From positions 1 through 36,019 of the forward strand of contig JANQQK010000076.1 of NCBI GenBank assembly GCA_028289375.1: DNA of 36,019 nucleotides, in the 5' to 3' direction. This DNA is from Phycisphaerae bacterium (GTDB lineage: Bacteria; Planctomycetota; Phycisphaerae; UBA1845). Below, piece by piece: positions 24,989 through 33,292 of this stretch. Position numbers and translations under genes: made by a program. The notes below the pieces were generated by a model, which did not search any database, had not been told where the DNA came from, and saw nothing but the letters and a program-made list of their open reading frames with translations. How positions within the stretch are numbered: position 1 is the stretch's first letter; every line of letters starts with the position of its first letter.

Positions 24989-25190
24989 CATCGCTCTCCT
25001 ACCTGAGCAACCACACCACACTGCACTGCACTGCACGCTGCCAACTGTATGCTGTCGCGACGAATTCTCAACAGCTTGAACAAACCCCTCCTCATTGACT
25101 GCGCCATCGCGGCAAAACACCTGCACTACTGTATGCCAATTCACGATACATTTGTCCGTATTCCTCAGCCTGGATTACCGTCCGGATACT

Positions 25191-25209
25191 TGCTTGAGCC
25201 TATCAAGCA
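25191..25209. repeat. Inverted repeat upstream of the secreted propeller gene
   Basis: A perfect 7-base inverted repeat, TGCTTGA and TCAAGCA, with the 5-base loop GCCTA, 54 bases before the start of the secreted propeller gene. No T-run follows, so an operator or transcript hairpin is likelier than a terminator. The rest of the 24989-25262 spacer holds a short CTGCA tandem run at 25020-25036 but no gene that I can support. Confidence 0.5.
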
Positions 25210-25262
25210 GAGTACCATGACATTCAGCCGGGATGGTGTGAATCCATGAAGGGAGCACGACC

Positions 25263-27692
25263 ATGCTTACCGCAAGACACACATCGCTCATCCTCACCAC
25301 GCTAACTGTTTACTTGACTGCAGCAGCGTCGTTTGCTCTCGATGTCGATTGCAACGCCAATGGCGTTCCTGATCGCTGCGACCTCGCCTGTGGCGAACCC
25401 GGCACTCAGTGCGACATCCCCGGCTGTGGCCAGTCCGAAGACTGCAATCAGGATACTCGTCCGGATGAATGCACGGACTCACACTTCATTGCAATCGACT
25501 CATCAAACATGTTTGATGTCGACAAGAACACTGGCATCATGACACGCCGATCGGGGAACGGAATTACCGGCTTTCGCCCCAGCTCAGGACTCACTTTTGT
25601 CCCGAGCGAAGGAGTCCACTACGCCGCGGACAAGAAGTTCAACGACCTAATCACCATAAATCCAACCACTGGGACCGTTAAGCGCATTGGCAACCTTCAA
25701 GGCCGAGACGTTCACGGATTGGCTTACGATCCTGTAGAAGACACTCTGTTTGCCATCGTTGATGCGCGCATCCTCGCGCGTATCGACAGGGAAACTGCTC
25801 AGGTTACCACGATCGGCGAAACAGGCTACGAGAAAGTCCTTTCACTTGCATTCGACACGACCGATCGGATCCTTTACGCATACGAGTTCTCGTACAGACA
25901 GCTCTTGACCATCAATACACAGTCCGGATTGGCCACCCCTATCGGAGAGCCTTTCTCGGGATACTCGATAGATAGCCTGACATACGATGCTGTTGATGAC
26001 ATCCTGTATGGCACGACCTCAGCCTTTCTGGGCACATTCGAAACCCTAATACTCAAGATCGACAAGACGAATGGATCCGCATCGCTATTCCTTGACGTGA
26101 GCAATACACATATCAGGGCCCTATCGTTCGATTCGCATCGTCACACCATTTGCTCCAACGACGCCGGCTTCCTGCGTGAGATCGATCCGGAAACCGGCCT
26201 CAACACTCAATCTGTTATTACAAGCCACATGACGATCTCTTCCGTTGCGTTTGACAATACAAGAGATACACTCCTTGGAGCCAGCGCTGACGCTGGGCAC
26301 CTGGTCGAAATTGATACAGGAACTAACTCGAGCGAGTTTCTAGGAATGATAGAAACTGGCGAGACCCGAGCAGTCGTCCATGATCCCATTTTGGATCGGA
26401 TATATGCGGTTGACTGGCACACTGATGAGTTGATCGTTGTCGATCCGGAAGATGGGCCAGAAACGATCATTGGTGACTTGGGCGAGAATTTGCGCATCAC
26501 CAGCATGGCAATGAACACAGCCGAGAACAAAATCTACGCAACAGACGGCATCCGCCTAATGCTGATTGACCCGCAGAACGCAAGTATCTCTATTCTCGGC
26601 GACGTCGAACACGCGGGAGAAATCGGCGGCATTGCGTTCGACAACTCGTCGGGCACTCTCTACGCCGTCGACAATGATAATTCGTCGCTGGCGACAATCG
26701 ACGTATCCAGCGTTTCCATGACGCAAGTTCACGCTATCGAGACTGGGCATGACATCTGGGATCTTACTTTTCAGGAAACGAGCGGACTGCTGTACGCGGT
26801 GAATTCACGAATTCGTCTCGTGGTCATTGATCCGGCACGCGGAACAGCACAACTGCTCGGCATGCCCGCTTTCAGCAGTTATGGAATGACCTACGACCAT
26901 AGAACAAAAGTGGCATACATCTCCGATGGCCGGCGACTGGCATCGATTGACCCTGTCTCCCAAATGTTTAGCTATGGACCGCATTTGAATTCGGATGTGT
27001 ACGTCCTAGAGATCGCACTCGACCCTGCAACCGGCATATTGTATGGAACGGACTGGCATGATCTGCTGATTGTCAACCCGGAAACCGGATCCGTTCAGGA
27101 AGTCGGATCATTTGGCGATGATGTTGGCGTGCTTGGATTGGCATTCTCACCAGACGGACACTCTCTCTATGGGACGACAGGGGTCTCCCTGCTAGAAATC
27201 GACAAGACCAGCGGAGCAGCGACTCTTGTTGGGCCATTCGGTATCGGAACAGTGGTGGGGCTCACTTTCGACGAGACAACACACTCACTCTACGGACTGC
27301 GATATGGTCGCAATGAACTGTTGACAATTGACATCGAATCAGGCCTCGCAGAACCCGTCGGTAACGCAAATTACCAGGCACTAGTAAGGGGCATGATTTC
27401 CATCCCAGCCCCATCGGACTGCAACAAGAACAACATGTTTGACGCTTGCGACATCGCCGAGGGCGTCAGCCTCGATTTCAACGACGACGGCGTCCCCAAC
27501 GAATGTGACTTCTTCAGCGACTGCGATCTGGACAACCTCGTCACCTTGACCGACCACGCGTGTCTCGCCGATTGCATCACCGGCCCGTCGATGCCAACCG
27601 CTGTCGACTGCGCGCGGTTCGATTTCGACAACGACGACGACATTGATCTCATCGACTGGGGGCGTTTCCAAGCCGTGTTTGGCACACAATAG
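25263..27692 (+). CDS. Large secreted beta-propeller protein framed by calcium-binding motifs and a dockerin-like tail
   Basis: An 809-residue exported protein. After a signal peptide (ending AASFALD) comes DVDCNANGVPDRCDLACGEPG and a second Asp/Cys motif DCNQDTRPDEC (about 28-72). The middle (about 75-715) consists of some 14 repeats of about 43-46 residues of the form 'ldpxTGxxxxIGxl...vxglAfdxxxxxLYgxd', as in YVTN/NHL-type propellers; two propellers are likely. The C-terminus has DCNKNNMFDACDIAEG and DFNDDGVPNECD, then DCDLDNLVTLTDHACL and DFDNDDDIDLIDWGRFQAVFG, a paired-loop dockerin type I-like module. Such motifs are characteristic of Phycisphaerae surface proteins. GGGAG lies 7 bases before the ATG. 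The gene is visibly less GC-rich than most neighbours. Partner and function unknown. Confidence 0.85.
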   Translation: MLTARHTSLILTTLTVYLTAAASFALDVDCNANGVPDRCDLACGEPGTQCDIPGCGQSEDCNQDTRPDECTDSHFIAIDSSNMFDVDKNTGIMTRRSGNGITGFRPSSGLTFVPSEGVHYAADKKFNDLITINPTTGTVKRIGNLQGRDVHGLAYDPVEDTLFAIVDARILARIDRETAQVTTIGETGYEKVLSLAFDTTDRILYAYEFSYRQLLTINTQSGLATPIGEPFSGYSIDSLTYDAVDDILYGTTSAFLGTFETLILKIDKTNGSASLFLDVSNTHIRALSFDSHRHTICSNDAGFLREIDPETGLNTQSVITSHMTISSVAFDNTRDTLLGASADAGHLVEIDTGTNSSEFLGMIETGETRAVVHDPILDRIYAVDWHTDELIVVDPEDGPETIIGDLGENLRITSMAMNTAENKIYATDGIRLMLIDPQNASISILGDVEHAGEIGGIAFDNSSGTLYAVDNDNSSLATIDVSSVSMTQVHAIETGHDIWDLTFQETSGLLYAVNSRIRLVVIDPARGTAQLLGMPAFSSYGMTYDHRTKVAYISDGRRLASIDPVSQMFSYGPHLNSDVYVLEIALDPATGILYGTDWHDLLIVNPETGSVQEVGSFGDDVGVLGLAFSPDGHSLYGTTGVSLLEIDKTSGAATLVGPFGIGTVVGLTFDETTHSLYGLRYGRNELLTIDIESGLAEPVGNANYQALVRGMISIPAPSDCNKNNMFDACDIAEGVSLDFNDDGVPNECDFFSDCDLDNLVTLTDHACLADCITGPSMPTAVDCARFDFDNDDDIDLIDWGRFQAVFGTQ

Positions 27693-27714
27693 ACATCCCG
27701 CGCACCACGTCATT

Positions 27715-27743
27715 TTGCGCAGTACGGCGTTTTCGTGTAACAT
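27715..27743 (+). promoter_or_regulatory. Possible promoter of the 149-residue protein gene
   Basis: TTGCGC (27715-27720) and TAACAT (27738-27743) are separated by 17 bases and lie 49 bases before the ATG at 27792. The match to sigma-70 consensus is moderate. The same TTGCGC hexamer with 17-base spacing recurs near the right end of the window. Confidence 0.35.
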
Positions 27744-27791
27744 GACGCGGGGATCGAAGGCGATTCCCACGCCACGAGGAGAGGCCACCGC

Positions 27792-28241
27792 ATGCACCCC
27801 ATCCAACACGAACCCACCCGTAACCGTCTTCTCGCCCAATGGAAAGGCCTGCTCCAGATGCACGGCACCGCCCAAGGCCCTGACACCACCGCCCAAACCG
27901 CACCATTCGTCCTCAACCGCGCCGATGTCCAGGTCAACCTGCTCATGATCATCGCCTTCAACACCCTCAACGACGTCCTCCGCGCCTACGTCGACCAGGA
28001 CATCATCCAAGCCGACGATCTCAATCCCATCACCCTGCTCCGCGCAAGCCAAGACGCGCTCCCATGGACCGAATTCCACCTTCTCAACGAAGGCATTCAG
28101 CTATGCGAACGCGTCTTTCTCTATCAGACCTACGTCAATCGCACGCAGGCCAGCATGTACATCCACGCCATCGAGAACGAATTCAAACGTTGGCAGCCAT
28201 TCGCAGCCCCGTCCGAGCCCGCCAACACAGACGACGGCTAG
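27792..28241 (+). CDS. Small soluble protein of unknown function
   Basis: A 149-residue, mostly helical protein with no signal peptide or membrane segment. Visible features are a hydrophobic helix VQVNLLMIIAFNTLNDVLRAYV (about 53-74), a WTEFHLLNEGIQLCERVFLYQTYV helix (about 91-114) and a low-complexity end. I do not recognise the family. A GGAGAGG ribosome-binding site is placed 7 bases before the ATG, which with coding-type base use supports it as real. Its TAG stop overlaps the stop of the convergent lipoprotein gene in the palindrome CTAG. Confidence 0.7.
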   Translation: MHPIQHEPTRNRLLAQWKGLLQMHGTAQGPDTTAQTAPFVLNRADVQVNLLMIIAFNTLNDVLRAYVDQDIIQADDLNPITLLRASQDALPWTEFHLLNEGIQLCERVFLYQTYVNRTQASMYIHAIENEFKRWQPFAAPSEPANTDDG

Positions 28242-28723
28242 GACTGCTTGAGGCCCACGATCATCGCGCCCGGCGACTTCATCCGCACACGCTTCTGGGG
28301 TCCCACGATTTTGGCAATTTCCTCAGCGCTCTGCCCACCATCTTCCGCATAGTGGCGGGCTTCATCCTCGGAAATCTCCTCCATGATGACCTCACCCTCA
28401 ACGATCACGCGGTGATCCATCGCGTCCATCGGAACCAGATGGCCCTCCACCGGGCACGTGAACTTCACGAACATCGTCTGCGACTTTTCCTTGTCCGCCA
28501 TCTTCAGCCAGCAGCCTTTGTGCTTGCACACGTCAGCCACGTACCCCGCCACGCGAACCGTCTTCCCCTCGTACTGTTCCATGTCCGCAAACACGCGCTC
28601 AATCGGCACGGTCTGCATGTGGCTCATCTTCAACGGCTCGCCAAACGACGCACCCTTCGGCGCACAGCCGACCAGCATTCCCGAACCGACCATCAACCCA
28701 ATCACCAAAGCTCGCCGCATCAT
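28238..28723 (-). CDS. DUF4920-like lipoprotein (OB-fold, metal-site-like Cys cluster)
   Basis: A 161-residue lipoprotein: signal segment ALVIGLMVGSGML, lipobox LVGC at about 14-17 of the chosen start. The mature part has YEGKTVRVAGYVADVCKHKGCWLKM, with the CxxxxCW pattern, then MFVKFTCPVEGHLVP, MDHRVIVEGEVIMEE and a helical Glu-rich segment with HYAEDGG. This matches the DUF4920 family of small periplasmic OB-fold-like proteins, in which the Cys/His residues may bind a metal; biochemical function is not established. Start: ATG 28723 (AGGAGA 7 bases upstream); ATG 28720 directly follows. Convergent with the 149-residue gene, with overlapping stop codons. Confidence 0.8.
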   Translation of the reverse strand: MMRRALVIGLMVGSGMLVGCAPKGASFGEPLKMSHMQTVPIERVFADMEQYEGKTVRVAGYVADVCKHKGCWLKMADKEKSQTMFVKFTCPVEGHLVPMDAMDHRVIVEGEVIMEEISEDEARHYAEDGGQSAEEIAKIVGPQKRVRMKSPGAMIVGLKQS

Positions 28724-28805
28724 GACGTAGTCTCCTTTCATCGGTGCAGCCTCACGAATCCACCCGTATGTTAACCCCGACCGTCAACCCCAGACAGTCA
28801 CCCCC

Positions 28806-28836
28806 TTGCAACATTTCCGTTTCGACCCCCTAATAT
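28806..28836 (+). promoter_or_regulatory. Possible ferritin promoter
   Basis: TTGCAA (28806-28811) and TAATAT (28831-28836) with a 19-base spacer precede the ferritin ATG by about 72 bases. Spacing is long and the -10 matches consensus at four positions, so the call is weak. No iron-regulator box could be recognised. Confidence 0.3.
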
Positions 28837-28907
28837 CCAACCGTACGAGTCGAATCCAACCGGCGAACCCGAATCTCGCCGCCAACGCTCGAAAGGAAGC
28901 CAACACC

Positions 28908-29411
28908 ATGACCATGCTCATCTCAGCCAAGATCAACAAGGGTCTCTCCGATCAGATCGGAAACGAGTTCTACGCCGCCCACACCTACCTCGCCATGTCC
29001 TGCTGCCTGCAGGAGATGGGCCTCAAAATGCTCTCCAAGTGGTTCGCCCACCACGCCGCAGAAGAACGCGAACACGGCATGAAGATCCTCAACTACATCC
29101 AGGACGTCGGCGGCACCGTCACCCTGGGCCCCATCGCCAAGCCCAAGGGCAAGTACCCAAGCGTCGAAGCCATCATCAAAGCAGCCCTCGGTCATGAACT
29201 CGAGGTCACCGACCAGATCAACAAGCTGATGGCCGCCGCCGTCACCGCCAAGGACTACGCCACCCAGAGTTTCCTCCAGTGGTTTGTGGATGAGCAGGTC
29301 GAAGAGGTCGGCATCGTCAGCGAAGTCCTCGATCTGGTGAAGCTCGCTGGACCGAAAAACCTCCTCCAGGTCGAGGCCCGCGTCGCCAAAATCCTCGCTT
29401 CCGAGGGATAG
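28908..29411 (+). CDS. ftnA: Ferritin (iron-storage protein, FtnA type)
   Basis: A 167-residue four-helix-bundle ferritin that would form a 24-mer oxidising Fe(II) and storing the mineral. All ferroxidase ligands of bacterial FtnA are in place with a three-residue offset: Glu20 (GNEFYAAHTYLAM), Glu53 and His56 (AEEREHGMKIL), Glu97 (GHELEVTDQI), Gln130 and Glu133 (WFVDEQVEEVG). No heme-binding Met as in bacterioferritin is evident. The open frame is longer, but ATG at 28908 with AAAGGAAG upstream gives the canonical start MTMLISAKIN. It stands as a single gene with a 250-base spacer after it that holds no gene I can support. Confidence 0.95.
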   Translation: MTMLISAKINKGLSDQIGNEFYAAHTYLAMSCCLQEMGLKMLSKWFAHHAAEEREHGMKILNYIQDVGGTVTLGPIAKPKGKYPSVEAIIKAALGHELEVTDQINKLMAAAVTAKDYATQSFLQWFVDEQVEEVGIVSEVLDLVKLAGPKNLLQVEARVAKILASEG

Positions 29412-29662
29412 AACCAGCGGCTATCGGACTTTCGTTCCAGCCAGTCTGTCCAAATATCGCCACCAGCGCACACTCCGCGCACCTTTCGCGAACCTCGTGA
29501 AACGGAGCTTGTATGCACGTTTCCACTTGGCTACGATTTGCACAGGGAGAAGCGGTTTGCTGGCGTCCTGCCAGTGACGTGTCATCAAGAGAGAGAACAA
29601 CATGGTGTCAACGGACGTGCGGAAATCCCGCGCGCCGGCGAGCGAACGACAAGGAGATTCGC

Positions 29663-30376
29663 ATGCACAGTCCTACTCTCTCGATGTTCAAAAAAGCTGC
29701 GGCAGCCCTGGCCATCACGCTTGGTTGCAACGCTGCGATCTTCGCAGGCGACAGCGTCCTCTACGAGCAGATCCCGTCAGGCGATCCGTTCGCAAACGTA
29801 TCGTCACAGGACTTTCCCGACGCGATGGACTTCTCCATCGTCGCAGCCGACGACTTTCTCGTACCCGATGGCCCCGGCTGGAGCATCGACGGCCTCACCG
29901 CATCCTTCACAACTGGCAATGGCAGCGGCCTCGATCCCATCGATATGCGCTGGATCATCTTCGAGGACGACAACGGCCAACCCGGCACCGAACTGCTCAA
30001 CACCCTCGGAGGCAGCTTCAGCACCATGACAGGCCTGGCCAGCATCGCGTTTGACACCTCTGTCGACCTTGCCCCCGGCAACTACTGGCTTGCGTCGCAG
30101 ATCGTCGGCGAGATCGGCACTTTCGGGCAGGAATTCCAGCTTGGCTCGGACGACGGATTCGGAACCAGCAACTTCCTCTGGAACAACCCAGGCGGCGCTG
30201 CGGGGTTGCCTGACGGTTGGGTCGACGCCAACAGCACCATTGATCCCACCACAGGCTTGCCATTCTCAGACGTGGCCAACCTCGCGTTTTCCATCAACGG
30301 AGCCGAGATCCCCGAACCAGCCACCCTTGCCCTGCTCGGCGTGGGCGCGATCGCCGCCATCCGTCGACGAAAATAA
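29663..30376 (+). CDS. PEP-CTERM surface protein
   Basis: A 237-residue exported protein: signal peptide ending AIFAGD, a mature part of about 180 residues rich in Asp, Gly and Ser with the block DDFLVPDGPGWSIDGLTASF and a beta-rich pattern (YWLASQIVGEIGTFGQEF), then the sorting tail IPEPATLALLGVGAIAAIRRRK: the PEP motif, a single membrane segment and an Arg/Lys cluster. Exosortase is expected to process the tail; no exosortase gene is in the window. AAGGAG lies 6 bases before the ATG at 29663, so the longer frame from 29513 is dropped. A strong terminator follows at 30408. Confidence 0.88.
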   Translation: MHSPTLSMFKKAAAALAITLGCNAAIFAGDSVLYEQIPSGDPFANVSSQDFPDAMDFSIVAADDFLVPDGPGWSIDGLTASFTTGNGSGLDPIDMRWIIFEDDNGQPGTELLNTLGGSFSTMTGLASIAFDTSVDLAPGNYWLASQIVGEIGTFGQEFQLGSDDGFGTSNFLWNNPGGAAGLPDGWVDANSTIDPTTGLPFSDVANLAFSINGAEIPEPATLALLGVGAIAAIRRRK

Positions 30377-30407
30377 TCACAGACACACAGAAGTGTTTTA
30401 CCGAAAG

Positions 30408-30437
30408 AAGCGTCACTCTCGCCGGTGGCGCTTTTTT
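30408..30437 (+). terminator. Rho-independent terminator after the PEP-CTERM gene
   Basis: A 9-base-pair stem (AAGCGTCAC with GTGGCGCTT, one G-T wobble) around an 8-base loop, ending in a run of six T at 30432-30437. It lies 32 bases after the PEP-CTERM stop, and is the clearest intrinsic terminator in the window. It also lies just beyond the end of the convergent scpB gene (30457). Confidence 0.88.
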
Positions 30438-30456
30438 CATGCGCACCAATCGCCCC

Positions 30457-31197
30457 CTAACCTTCCACCTTATTCACTTGATCCCCTGCTGCCTCAGTCC
30501 CATCTTCTCCCTCGATCCCTTCGTCCCTTTGTCCCTCAGTCCCTTCGGCCGACCCCTTCGTCCCCCTCTCCTTCAACGCCTCAATCGCCGGCAGCTCATC
30601 CAGCGATGCCAACCCGAAAACCTCCAGAAACTTCTTGGTCGTTCCATACAACAACGGTCGACCAATCACATCCGCCCGCCCCGCGATCTTGACGAGGTTC
30701 ATCTCCCGCAGACGCTGCAATACCTCACCGCAGCCAACACCACGAATCTCTTCGATCTCCGCACGCATCACAGGCTGACGATACGCCACCACCGCCAACG
30801 CCTCCATCGCGGCCCCCGTCACCTTGAACTCCCCACGCGCCTTGAACAGCTTGCTCAGCCATTCGTTGTACTCAGGAAGCGTCAGCATCTGATAGCCCTT
30901 CGCAATCTCCTCGATCCGAAAGGACGCCCCATGCTCGTCGTAATGCTCGTTCAGCGCGGCGATATGACCCTTAACGTCACCGGCGGATAACCCCCCGGCA
31001 ATCTTCCCGATCCGCGCTGCTGGAAGTGGGGAATCCGTCGAGAAGAGAACGGCCTCAATCACCGATCGAATCGGAACCGAACCTTCATGCACGCCCCCAT
31101 CGTCTTCCGACAGCGTCTCAACGCGGCCCACATCATCAACCGGTGCCGTTGACTCGTCGGCCACCGCTTCTTCCATCCCATCGTTCTTTTGAATCAT
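30457..31197 (-). CDS. scpB: Chromosome segregation and condensation protein ScpB
   Basis: A 246-residue subunit of the SMC-ScpA-ScpB condensin-like complex. The two winged-helix domains lie at about residues 45-125 (SVIEAVLFSTDSPLPAARIG, FRIEEIAKGYQMLTLPEYNE) and 126-205 (LSKLFKARGEFKVTGAAMEALAVVAYRQP, EEIRGVGCGEVLQRLREMNLVKIAGRAD, RPLLYGTTKKFLEVFGL), which are the highly recognisable ScpB blocks. Both ends are extended by low-complexity acidic sequence: about 45 residues at the N-terminus and about 35 at the C-terminus, the latter from an 8-base tandem repeat. ATG 31197 is a moderate choice; ATG 31248 would overlap the upstream permease stop. No scpA is adjacent; the neighbour is a permease gene 43 bases upstream. 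Confidence 0.93.
   Translation of the reverse strand: MIQKNDGMEEAVADESTAPVDDVGRVETLSEDDGGVHEGSVPIRSVIEAVLFSTDSPLPAARIGKIAGGLSAGDVKGHIAALNEHYDEHGASFRIEEIAKGYQMLTLPEYNEWLSKLFKARGEFKVTGAAMEALAVVAYRQPVMRAEIEEIRGVGCGEVLQRLREMNLVKIAGRADVIGRPLLYGTTKKFLEVFGLASLDELPAIEALKERGTKGSAEGTEGQRDEGIEGEDGTEAAGDQVNKVEG
30508..30547. repeat. Degenerate 8-base tandem repeat inside the 3' end of scpB
   Basis: Five consecutive 8-base units: TCCCTCGA, TCCCTTCG, TCCCTTTG, TCCCTCAG, TCCCTTCG. Related CCCTTCG pieces continue to about 30568 and back to about 30494. Three units equal 24 bases, so on the coding strand the protein shows an 8-residue period in its Glu/Gly-rich tail. Confidence 0.85.
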
Positions 31198-31240
31198 TGC
31201 TCGTCCATTCGACCCAACGCGTGACCAAACCTCGAAACCG

Positions 31241-32419
31241 TCATCCATCCGCCGCCATCACCGGCGCGTTCTTCATCTTCAACACGATCCGCTTGTAATA
31301 CGCAAGCCCAAGACACGTCAACGGAATGGCCGTCACCACCCCGAGAAATCCCAGCAGCTTGCCCCACACGAACACGCCCAGCAGGATGACCGCCGGCCGC
31401 AACCCCGTCGCCTTGCCCATGATCCGCGGCGTCAGGATCGCATCCTGAACCGTCTGAACCACGGCAAAAACAATCGCCACAAGAAGCAACGACCACACCA
31501 CGCTCGAATGCGTCTCCACCGCGTGCAGCACAGCCAACATCGCCGCCGGTATCGCACCGATCGTCTGCAGATACGGCACCATGTTCAGCAAGCCCACGAA
31601 CAATCCCAACACGATCCCCATGCGCAAGCCGATCAGCGAAAACCCAGTCGCGAACATCACGCCCACGATCGCCGCAATCACGAATTGCCCGCGAAAGTAC
31701 CGCCCCATCGCCTCCTCAAACTCGCTGAGGAACTGAACCAATGACTCGCGATAAGTCGGCGGCAGCACATCCTTCCAGGTCCGCTGCACCAATCGAAAAT
31801 CGTTCAACAGGAAAATGACATACAGCAGCACCACGATGAACACACTCAACCCAAGCAGCAACTGCAACGCCCCGGTCAACACGCCCCAGACACCCGGTGC
31901 GATCTTCCGGCCCACCCACGTCAGCGCATCCTCCATCTTGAACGCGTCCGACGCCAGATACTCCCGCAACCGCTCCAACGCCGACCGAACAAGCGCATTC
32001 TCCTGCGATGCAATGATCGCGTCATACCGCTGCGCCAGCGTCAATTCCTCCCCTTCAGCCGTCGTGACCGGCTCTCCCTGCCCCCTCAACTCCCCAATCA
32101 TCCCCTGAAACTCGGACACCTGATTCCCGACCAACGGAATCACGATCCCGATCGCAATCACAAGCAGCAGCAGCCCACCGCCAACCGTCACCAGAACAGC
32201 GGACGCCCGCCCCTTCGTCTGACGCTCCACCAGATTGACAACCGGATTCAGCAGATACGCAATCAGCAACGCGATCACAAACGGGATCAGAACATCAGAC
32301 AGGTAACGCATCAGCCAAATCACGGCCACCAGCGTCCCGACCGACAACAGCCATCGCACCACCCGATCAAAATCGTAGCGATCGCTGTCTGCCCCCTGCT
32401 TCGCGCGTCCCTTCGCCAT
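31241..32419 (-). CDS. AI-2E family transporter (DUF20/PerM-like permease)
   Basis: A 392-residue polytopic protein with about seven to eight membrane segments. Family blocks are LIPFVIALLIAYLLNPVVNLVE at the N-terminus, a cytoplasmic or periplasmic helical region (about 120-200), and the C-terminal half EFEEAMGRYFRGQFVIAAIVGVM, LGLFVGLLNMVPYLQTIGAIPA, VQTVQDAILTPRIMGKATGLRPAVILLGVFVWGKLLGFLGVVTAIPL, which define the family. Members export a range of small molecules or ions (TqsA for autoinducer-2, others Na+/H+); the substrate here is unknown. ATG at 32419 has GGGAG 6 bases upstream; 76 codons of upstream frame are dropped. Divergent from the next surface-protein gene with a 157-base spacer. 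Confidence 0.9.
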   Translation of the reverse strand: MAKGRAKQGADSDRYDFDRVVRWLLSVGTLVAVIWLMRYLSDVLIPFVIALLIAYLLNPVVNLVERQTKGRASAVLVTVGGGLLLLVIAIGIVIPLVGNQVSEFQGMIGELRGQGEPVTTAEGEELTLAQRYDAIIASQENALVRSALERLREYLASDAFKMEDALTWVGRKIAPGVWGVLTGALQLLLGLSVFIVVLLYVIFLLNDFRLVQRTWKDVLPPTYRESLVQFLSEFEEAMGRYFRGQFVIAAIVGVMFATGFSLIGLRMGIVLGLFVGLLNMVPYLQTIGAIPAAMLAVLHAVETHSSVVWSLLLVAIVFAVVQTVQDAILTPRIMGKATGLRPAVILLGVFVWGKLLGFLGVVTAIPLTCLGLAYYKRIVLKMKNAPVMAADG

Positions 32420-32576
32420 CAGCGTCTCCCTGCCTGAACCGTCCGATAATGTCCCAACGCACGACAACCCCGAACCGAACGGCGATTTCCATGAGCCGAC
32501 CGGCATTCTGAGCCGATTTCCATAGCGTGTCGAGCGAATTTCCCAGCCTCGCCCCATCAGCCGGAGCATCGCAACC

Positions 32577-33236
32577 ATGATTGCCAAACGCATCACCATT
32601 CTCGCGTGTGTCGCCCTCGCAACGCACACCTCAGCCGACATCCTCAATACCTACACCGACATCACTGCATTCAGCGACGCCACCACAGACCTGACCACCA
32701 TCACCTTCGACACGTTTGGCTTATCCGACTCAGACGCAACCCTCTACAGCGGCTTCGATACAACGCAGGGACTGTTCCTCGACGGCGAAGTCCTCCTCAC
32801 CGGCAAAGACCACAACGATCCCAGTCGGAACACCACCGCCGGCCTTCACGATTCCACGTTCGCCACCACCGACCACCCCTACGATGGGGTCACCTTCGTC
32901 CTCGACGCCCCCGCCACCGCATTCGGCCTCAACGTGGGGACCCTCCTGCCAGGCACCACCAACCTTACCGCCACCATCGAGCTTGCCTCCGGCTCCGTCT
33001 ACACCTTCTCCCCGACGACCACCATGTCCTTTCTGGGGTTCACACTCGACGCCGCCGAAGACGAAATCAGCATCTTTTTCAACGACATGACCAACGAAGC
33101 CGGCACGAACCGACTCACCTTCGACGATCTCGCCTTCGGCCAATCAAAACCCGCCATCATCCCCGCACCGGCAGCCGGCCTGCTCGCCGTGGTCGGATTC
33201 GGCACGATCGCTGCGATCCGCAAACGTGAATCGTGA
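32577..33236 (+). CDS. Exosortase-type surface protein with PAP-variant sorting tail
   Basis: A 219-residue exported protein: signal peptide ending HTSAD, a beta-rich middle (for example GVTFVLDAPATAFGLNVGTL), and the tail IIPAPAAGLLAVVGFGTIAAIRKRES, i.e. a Pro-Ala-Pro motif, a membrane segment and basic residues. Tails with PAP in place of PEP are common in Phycisphaerae and are probably sorted by the same exosortase; this is an inference. The VPL-type DUF domain seen in related proteins, of the type that begins 'TFDTFG', is suggested by TITFDTFGLSDSD (about 42-54). GGAG lies 10 bases before the ATG. No partner gene adjoins it. Confidence 0.8.
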   Translation: MIAKRITILACVALATHTSADILNTYTDITAFSDATTDLTTITFDTFGLSDSDATLYSGFDTTQGLFLDGEVLLTGKDHNDPSRNTTAGLHDSTFATTDHPYDGVTFVLDAPATAFGLNVGTLLPGTTNLTATIELASGSVYTFSPTTTMSFLGFTLDAAEDEISIFFNDMTNEAGTNRLTFDDLAFGQSKPAIIPAPAAGLLAVVGFGTIAAIRKRES

Positions 33237-33292
33237 CCGGCACCCACCTCGCCCGCTTCAGTCGCGAATTACCGATTCCCACGCGATCCGCA

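Noticed and set aside
23729..25006. Plus-strand open frame of 425 residues
   Set aside because: It covers the complement of both the ATP-grasp and the nitroreductase genes, which have clear family motifs; the translation is Arg/His/Pro-rich and has no domain.
29513..29662. N-terminal extension of the PEP-CTERM protein by 50 residues
   Set aside because: The extension is Cys/Arg/Trp-rich and would hide the signal peptide; AAGGAG directly before ATG 29663 decides the start.
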